This document shows positions 7,101-9,683 of a stretch of DNA of 9,683 bases, piece after piece (positions within the stretch are counted from its first letter, which is position 1; every line of letters begins with the position of its first letter). Where the stretch lies: NCBI GenBank assembly GCA_002427475.1, contig DIRG01000108.1, positions 1-9,683 of the forward strand, written 5' to 3'. The position numbers and the translations under genes were made by a program. The stretch is from Mageeibacillus sp. UBA5442 (GTDB lineage Bacteria; Bacillota; Clostridia; Saccharofermentanales; DTU023). Under the pieces are notes generated by a model. That model had not been told where the DNA came from, searched no databases, and saw nothing but the letters and a program-made list of their open reading frames with translations.

Positions 7101-7757
7101 TTAAAAATAAATTTCAGGCGCAAACTTGTAGAGGCGGCGTGCAGTTTCGGCTAAGGGAAGCCCCATGACGGTGAAGAAATTTCCTGTTATGGAGTGGACG
7201 AAGAACGCTCCTTCGTCTTGGATGCCATAGGCTCCGGCCTTATCTAAGGAAGTGCCGCTGTCCACGTAAAAGTCTATGCATTGGCGTGTGAAATCATTGA
7301 GTGGGTAGAAACGGACTTTTGCTTCAGATGAGAAGCTTTCGGATGCTTCTTCTGAGAGGATGTGGACACCGGTGAAGACTTGATGTTCACGACCGCTCAG
7401 GCGATAGAGCATGTCGTGGGCTTCTTTTTTGTCTCGGGGTTTACCGAGGACTTCTTCGTCAAGAACGACGATCGTATCAGCTGCGATGATGATTCTGTCT
7501 GCGAGTGGAGTGAGGGTTTCAGCCACGGCTTGGGCCTTGGCTGATGCTAGAGCTTGGACCATCTGTCCTGCGAGACTATCGTAGTTGGAAAATTTATCTC
7601 GCTGGGAGAGGAAGGTATCGCAGATCTTTTCCTCATCAACATCAGCGGTAAGTACAGTGAACTGCTGAGTAATCAACTGCAGTAGTTCCTGCCGCAGCGG
7701 TGATTTACTTGCTAAGATAATTTTCTCGGTCTTTTCGGTCTTCTCGGTCTTCTTCAT
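7101..7757 (-). CDS. maf: Maf family nucleoside triphosphate pyrophosphatase
   Basis: Maf enzymes hydrolyse non-canonical or excess nucleoside triphosphates (dTTP/UTP and modified forms) to monophosphate and pyrophosphate; they are linked to house-cleaning and septum control. The 218-residue protein shows IILASKSPLRQELL (13-26), AADTIVV with the catalytic D94, LGKPRD (104-109), LSGREHQVFTGV (120-131), DKAGAYGIQ (172-180) and GNFFTVMGLPL (192-202), all in family order. The protein starts with three KTE repeats encoded by near-identical 9-bp units (7725-7751), about ten residues more than usual before the first strand. No clear Shine-Dalgarno sequence precedes the ATG: the leader is A/T-rich and begins 10 bases from a repeat element. 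It follows the EFR1-type gene on the same strand by 70 bases, with that repeat between them. Confidence 0.93.
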   Translation of the reverse strand: MKKTEKTEKTEKIILASKSPLRQELLQLITQQFTVLTADVDEEKICDTFLSQRDKFSNYDSLAGQMVQALASAKAQAVAETLTPLADRIIIAADTIVVLDEEVLGKPRDKKEAHDMLYRLSGREHQVFTGVHILSEEASESFSSEAKVRFYPLNDFTRQCIDFYVDSGTSLDKAGAYGIQDEGAFFVHSITGNFFTVMGLPLAETARRLYKFAPEIYF

Positions 7758-7766
7758 AGGATGTTT

Positions 7767-7822
7767 AATTCACTTTCCGTGCCAATTCACTTTTCGTGCC
7801 AGGCACCAAACTTGACTTCTTT
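7767..7822 (+). repeat. Repeat copy 1: tandem 17-bp units plus palindrome and arm
   Basis: Two tandem 17-bp units, 7767-7783 and 7784-7800, differ at one base; each ends in CGTGCC. The second runs into the palindrome GTGCCAGGCAC (7796-7806). After it comes AAACTTGACTTCTTT (7808-7822), the exact reverse complement of the arm in front of copy 4. It lies between the EFR1-type gene and maf, in the leader of maf. Confidence 0.8.
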
Positions 7823-7827
7823 AAGTA

Positions 7828-8634
7828 CTAAATATAATAGCGGCGCTTGCCACGACTGGCGCGTCCGTATTCGATCGCTTTCGTAGGACAATGATTGATA
7901 CAGGCCATGCAATGGGTGCAGTTGTCGTTCCATTGAGGGCGTAGATTACCGTTCTTATTAATTTTCATCTTAATATTGTTGAGGGGGCAGATTAGTTCGC
8001 AGACTCTGCAACTGTCACATTTGTCGTCAGCATAGAAGGCACTACTCCTTACGAAAAAGGAATAGAAAAGTGGATTGATAACGCTTGATAAGAGGAAGGG
8101 AAATTTACAGAGGTCAGGATCAGGTTTGATAAGTTGTCCCGAAGAGATCGCTCGAGAGACCTCCTCTACCTTCTCTTGTCCGCCTTCTATTAAGTGTTCC
8201 GCTTCGGCCTCATCCGGAATAGCAAACATGGCAGTATAGTTTTCCGGCATAAGGATTGTTGCTAAGCCCATATATTCTGCAGCCACATCTTGGCATAGGC
8301 GACGAAGGAATTTTTCGCTGCCGCCGAAACCTGAGCCTGCAGTTGCGACAAAATACAGCTTGCGTCCTTGCAGCTGTTGAGCGTTCGCTGCCAGTAAGGA
8401 GGTCACGAGTCGCGGCTGGCGCCAGCCATATGTGGGGTGGACAAATATCAAAGGCTCTGTCTCATCAGTGGGAACAGGAAGGACTGTGGTGCAATCAAGT
8501 AGCGTTCTGCCTTTGTGAAAGTTACAGTTATTCTTCATAAATCTATTTAGGCTGAACAGTTTCTGCCCTGTCTCTCGGGCAAGCACCTTCGCTAGGTGTC
8601 TGCTGTTGCCGCTTCCGCTGAAATAATGAATCAT
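7828..8634 (-). CDS. EFR1-type flavodoxin domain / 2[4Fe-4S] ferredoxin protein
   Basis: This is a 268-residue putative electron-transfer protein of anaerobes. The N-terminal flavodoxin-like domain opens with YFSGSGNSRHLA (4-15), a phosphate-binding loop for FMN, and continues through PLIFVHPTYGW (61-71) and FVATAGSGFGG (95-105), loops that would contact the flavin. The C-terminus carries two complete 4Fe-4S motifs: C206, C209, C212 with C216 followed by P, and C239, C242, C245 with C249 followed by P. All eight cysteines are present. No membrane helix is evident, although 179-200 is hydrophobic. The start has GGAGGA 6 bases upstream. Partners and substrate are unknown. Family members are often annotated only as EFR1 family ferrodoxin. 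It is divergent from hsp20 and upstream of maf, with repeat elements on both sides. Confidence 0.88.
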   Translation of the reverse strand: MIHYFSGSGNSRHLAKVLARETGQKLFSLNRFMKNNCNFHKGRTLLDCTTVLPVPTDETEPLIFVHPTYGWRQPRLVTSLLAANAQQLQGRKLYFVATAGSGFGGSEKFLRRLCQDVAAEYMGLATILMPENYTAMFAIPDEAEAEHLIEGGQEKVEEVSRAISSGQLIKPDPDLCKFPFLLSSVINPLFYSFFVRSSAFYADDKCDSCRVCELICPLNNIKMKINKNGNLRPQWNDNCTHCMACINHCPTKAIEYGRASRGKRRYYI

Positions 8635-8697
8635 TCTGTATCCTCCGTTGCGTATTATTTTAGCAGTAAGTGGGAGCGGAAAATACCATCTGGTTGA

Positions 8698-8713
8698 TTT
8701 TCGTGCCAGGCAC
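8698..8713 (+). repeat. Repeat copy 2 (TTTCGTGCCAGGCAC core)
   Basis: TTTTCGTGCCAGGCAC includes the 11-bp palindrome GTGCCAGGCAC (8703-8713) shared with the other copies. It lies in the EFR1-hsp20 intergenic gap and forms a pair with copy 3, 42 bases on. Confidence 0.8.
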
Positions 8714-8720
8714 AGATCTG

Positions 8721-8737
8721 AACTTGTCGAACAAGTT
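8721..8737. repeat. Inverted repeat between repeat copies 2 and 3
   Basis: AACTTGT (8721-8727) and ACAAGTT (8731-8737) can form a 7-bp stem with a CGA loop. The arms resemble the AAACTTGAC / GTCAAGTTT arms beside copies 1 and 4, so this looks like two arms joined head to head. Confidence 0.6.
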
Positions 8738-8741
8738 AACT

Positions 8742-8758
8742 TTCGTGCCAGGCACGAA
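8742..8758 (+). repeat. Repeat copy 3, perfect 17-bp palindrome
   Basis: TTCGTGCCAGGCACGAA is an 8+1+8 perfect palindrome containing the shared 11-bp core (8745-8755). It is the most symmetrical of the four copies. The hsp20 control region starts just downstream. Confidence 0.8.
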
Positions 8759-8783
8759 TATTTCCTTAATTGTTCACATCAAT

Positions 8784-8800
8784 GATCAAAAATAGTCAAG
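8784..8800 (+). promoter_or_regulatory. Candidate CtsR operator upstream of hsp20
   Basis: GATCAAA-AAT-AGTCAAG reads as two direct heptads 3 bases apart. The CtsR consensus is RGTCAAA-NAN-RGTCAAA; each heptad matches at six of seven positions, and the spacer has the required central A. It lies 67 bases before the hsp20 ATG, just upstream of a -10-like TATACT at 8810-8815, so it would cover the -35 region. A further single heptad, AGTCAAA, is at 8840-8846. The CtsR-type operon mcsB-clpC is in this same window. Confidence 0.6.
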
Positions 8801-8809
8801 ATTCTTAAC

Positions 8810-8815
8810 TATACT
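8810..8815 (+). promoter_or_regulatory. Possible -10 element of the hsp20 promoter
   Basis: TATACT matches TATAAT at five of six positions. No good -35 is visible: the best 17-18 base spacing gives A-rich hexamers inside the CtsR-like box. That is compatible with a regulated promoter but leaves the call weak. Confidence 0.35.
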
Positions 8816-8867
8816 TAGGAGTGAGAAATTAGACTTATTAGTCAAAAAATATAAGGAGGTAAGTTTT

Positions 8868-9290
8868 ATGTTTTCTATGGTTCCATTTGGACGCAGAAGC
8901 CGCCGTTTGCCAGACATTTATGGCCGTAATTTCGACCGCTTATTTGATATGTTTGACAGTGGCATGTCTACCGACATCGTCGATCAAGGAGATTGTTTTG
9001 AGTTAACTTCCGAGCTGCCCGGCTTAGATAAGGATGACATCAAGATAACAATTGACGACAATTACTTAAGTATCGATGTTGACCGCAAGGATGAGCGCGA
9101 AGAGAAGAAGGAGAATTACGTTCTCCAAGAGAGACGCTCTTATAATTACAGCAGACGTTTTGATATACAAGGCATTGATAAGGATAAGATCAAGGCCAAG
9201 TATAAGAACGGCATCTTGAAACTCGAACTTCCTAAGCTTGAAGATGTGAAGGAAGAAAAAGATTATCTGGACATTGAGTTCGAAGATTAA
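8868..9290 (+). CDS. hsp20: Small heat shock protein, Hsp20 / alpha-crystallin family
   Basis: This is an ATP-independent holdase that forms oligomers and keeps unfolding proteins soluble for later refolding or degradation. It has 140 residues, typical for the family. A short N-terminal arm (1-33) rich in F and R, with FDRLFDMFD at 22-30, precedes an alpha-crystallin domain (about 34-125). That domain has ELPGLDKDDI (49-58), YVLQERRSYNYSRRF (84-98) and the closing KNGILKLELPK (113-123). The C-terminal tail ends with L134-D-I136, a plausible version of the [I/V/L]-x-[I/V/L] motif used for oligomer contacts. The start is fixed by a perfect AAGGAGGT (8853-8860), 7 bases before the ATG. It is a single-gene unit with a CtsR-like operator upstream and a hairpin downstream. 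No CIRCE element is visible. Confidence 0.96.
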   Translation: MFSMVPFGRRSRRLPDIYGRNFDRLFDMFDSGMSTDIVDQGDCFELTSELPGLDKDDIKITIDDNYLSIDVDRKDEREEKKENYVLQERRSYNYSRRFDIQGIDKDKIKAKYKNGILKLELPKLEDVKEEKDYLDIEFED

Positions 9291-9325
9291 TTAGCATACT
9301 AGTCCAGCAAATATAGCCGGGTCAA

Positions 9326-9355
9326 AAAGGGGTATCTCGTCCGAGATACCCCTTT
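9326..9355. terminator. Bidirectional terminator hairpin between hsp20 and crotonase gene
   Basis: AAAGGGGTATCTCG (9326-9339) and CGAGATACCCCTTT (9342-9355) are a perfect 14-bp inverted repeat. On the plus strand only three Ts follow, but on the minus strand the stem ends in five Ts. It therefore serves the convergent crotonase gene at least as well as hsp20. Confidence 0.8.
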
Positions 9356-9364
9356 AAATCTGTC

Positions 9365-9391
9365 AAAGAAGTCAAGTTTCGTGCCAGGCAC
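9365..9391 (+). repeat. Repeat copy 4: arm plus palindrome
   Basis: The arm AAAGAAGTCAAGTTT (9365-9379), one C, and GTGCCAGGCAC (9381-9391). The whole 27 bp is the reverse complement of 7796-7822 apart from two positions (the palindrome centre and the base between core and arm). It ends 6 bases before the crotonase stop codon. Confidence 0.8.
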
Positions 9392-9397
9392 ATATTT

Positions 9398-9683
9398 TTA
9401 CTTATTCTGGAAATCTGTAAATTCTTCTTTGTTGAGGAAGGCCTGCATGGCTCCTTTTTGGTCGGAACTGTCAAAGCACTCTGCGAAGAGCTCCGCTTCG
9501 ACTTCCATGCCTGTATCTAGATCCAGATCCAAACCGCTCCACAGCGCTTCCTTCGCCATGCGGACAGCAATGGGCCCCTTAGCAGCGATGCTTTCGGCCA
9601 CTTTTTTCACCTCAGCCATCAAGTCTGCAGCAGGCACGACGCGATTGACGACGCCCTTATCCTCGGCCTCTTCCGCTTTGATG
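9398..9683 (-). CDS. Enoyl-CoA hydratase/isomerase (crotonase) family, C-terminal part
   Basis: The gene continues beyond the right edge, and 94 C-terminal codons are visible of about 260. They read IKAEEAEDKGVVNRVVP, then AAKGPIAVRMAKEAL, DLDTGMEVEAELFAECF and SSDQKGAMQAFLNKEEF. This is the typical C-terminal part of the crotonase fold and very like clostridial Crt (3-hydroxybutyryl-CoA dehydratase), which turns 3-hydroxybutyryl-CoA into crotonyl-CoA in butyrate formation. The GTG at 9637 is internal: the frame stays open upstream with conserved crotonase residues. The catalytic glutamates and the oxyanion-hole region lie outside the window, so the exact substrate is open. A hairpin terminator lies downstream at 9326-9355, with repeat copy 4 in between. 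Confidence 0.9.
   Translation of the reverse strand, partial: IKAEEAEDKGVVNRVVPAADLMAEVKKVAESIAAKGPIAVRMAKEALWSGLDLDLDTGMEVEAELFAECFDSSDQKGAMQAFLNKEEFTDFQNK

Noticed and set aside
7047..7174. Two short plus-strand frames starting at 7047 and 7055 behind the orphan promoter (36-37 codons)
   Set aside because: Both run antisense into the 3' end of maf, only a G run stands in for a Shine-Dalgarno, the 7047 start is too close to it, and the peptides are cysteine/arginine-rich with no family resemblance.
8801..8852. CIRCE (HrcA) element before hsp20
   Set aside because: No TTAGCACTC/GAGTGCTAA pair with a 9-base spacer is present; GGAGTGAGAA at 8818-8827 is only a superficial partial match, and GACT-TATT-AGTC (8832-8843) is too short.
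9361..9376. Second CtsR-like box, TGTCAAA-GA-AGTCAAG
   Set aside because: The spacer is 2 instead of 3 bases, it lies downstream of hsp20 and not ahead of a gene on that strand, and it overlaps the arm of repeat copy 4, which explains the sequence.

Overview
This window looks like chromosomal DNA of a low-to-moderate G+C Gram-positive (Bacillota), most likely from the Clostridia. The reasons are the mcsB-clpC gene pair, strong AGGAGG-type ribosome binding sites, a crotonase tail of the clostridial Crt type, and an EFR1-type flavodoxin/ferredoxin protein typical of anaerobes. I cannot name the genus. There are nine protein-coding genes, two of them cut by the window edges. I see no tRNA, rRNA, CRISPR array, phage gene or transposase gene.

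Left block (1-3182, + strand): the 3' end of mcsB (protein arginine kinase), then 2 bases later a full clpC (AAA+ unfoldase of the ClpCP protease), closed by a strong terminator. This is the tail of the usual ctsR-mcsA-mcsB-clpC stress operon. McsB marks damaged proteins with phosphoarginine and ClpC recognises and unfolds them.

Middle (3200-6895): a DsrE-like gene and an exonuclease III gene lie on the minus strand, behind a good sigma-A type promoter at 4422-4450. Diverging from them on the plus strand are a cytosolic glycerophosphodiester phosphodiesterase, whose start is best placed at 4666, and a 12-helix MFS transporter of the SLC45/GPH type, with a terminator between the two.

Right block (6896-9683): a strong plus-strand promoter right after the transporter has no protein gene behind it. 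It may drive a short structured RNA of about 100 nt. Then come maf and an EFR1 flavodoxin-ferredoxin gene (both minus strand), an hsp20 chaperone gene (plus strand), and the 3' end of a crotonase gene (minus strand) running off the edge. The intergenic gaps from maf onward carry a short palindromic repeat with core TTTCGTGCCAGGCAC, present four times. Two copies, at 7796-7822 and 9365-9391, are inverted 27-bp copies (25/27 identical) that bracket the EFR1-hsp20 pair.

The most useful regulatory find is a near-consensus CtsR operator upstream of hsp20. It suggests that this separate chaperone gene is co-regulated with the mcsB-clpC operon at the other end of the window. I found no clear new multi-gene system. 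The points most worth checking are the repeat family with its inverted pair, the orphan promoter with its hairpin, the CtsR-hsp20 link, and the altered allosteric motif in McsB.
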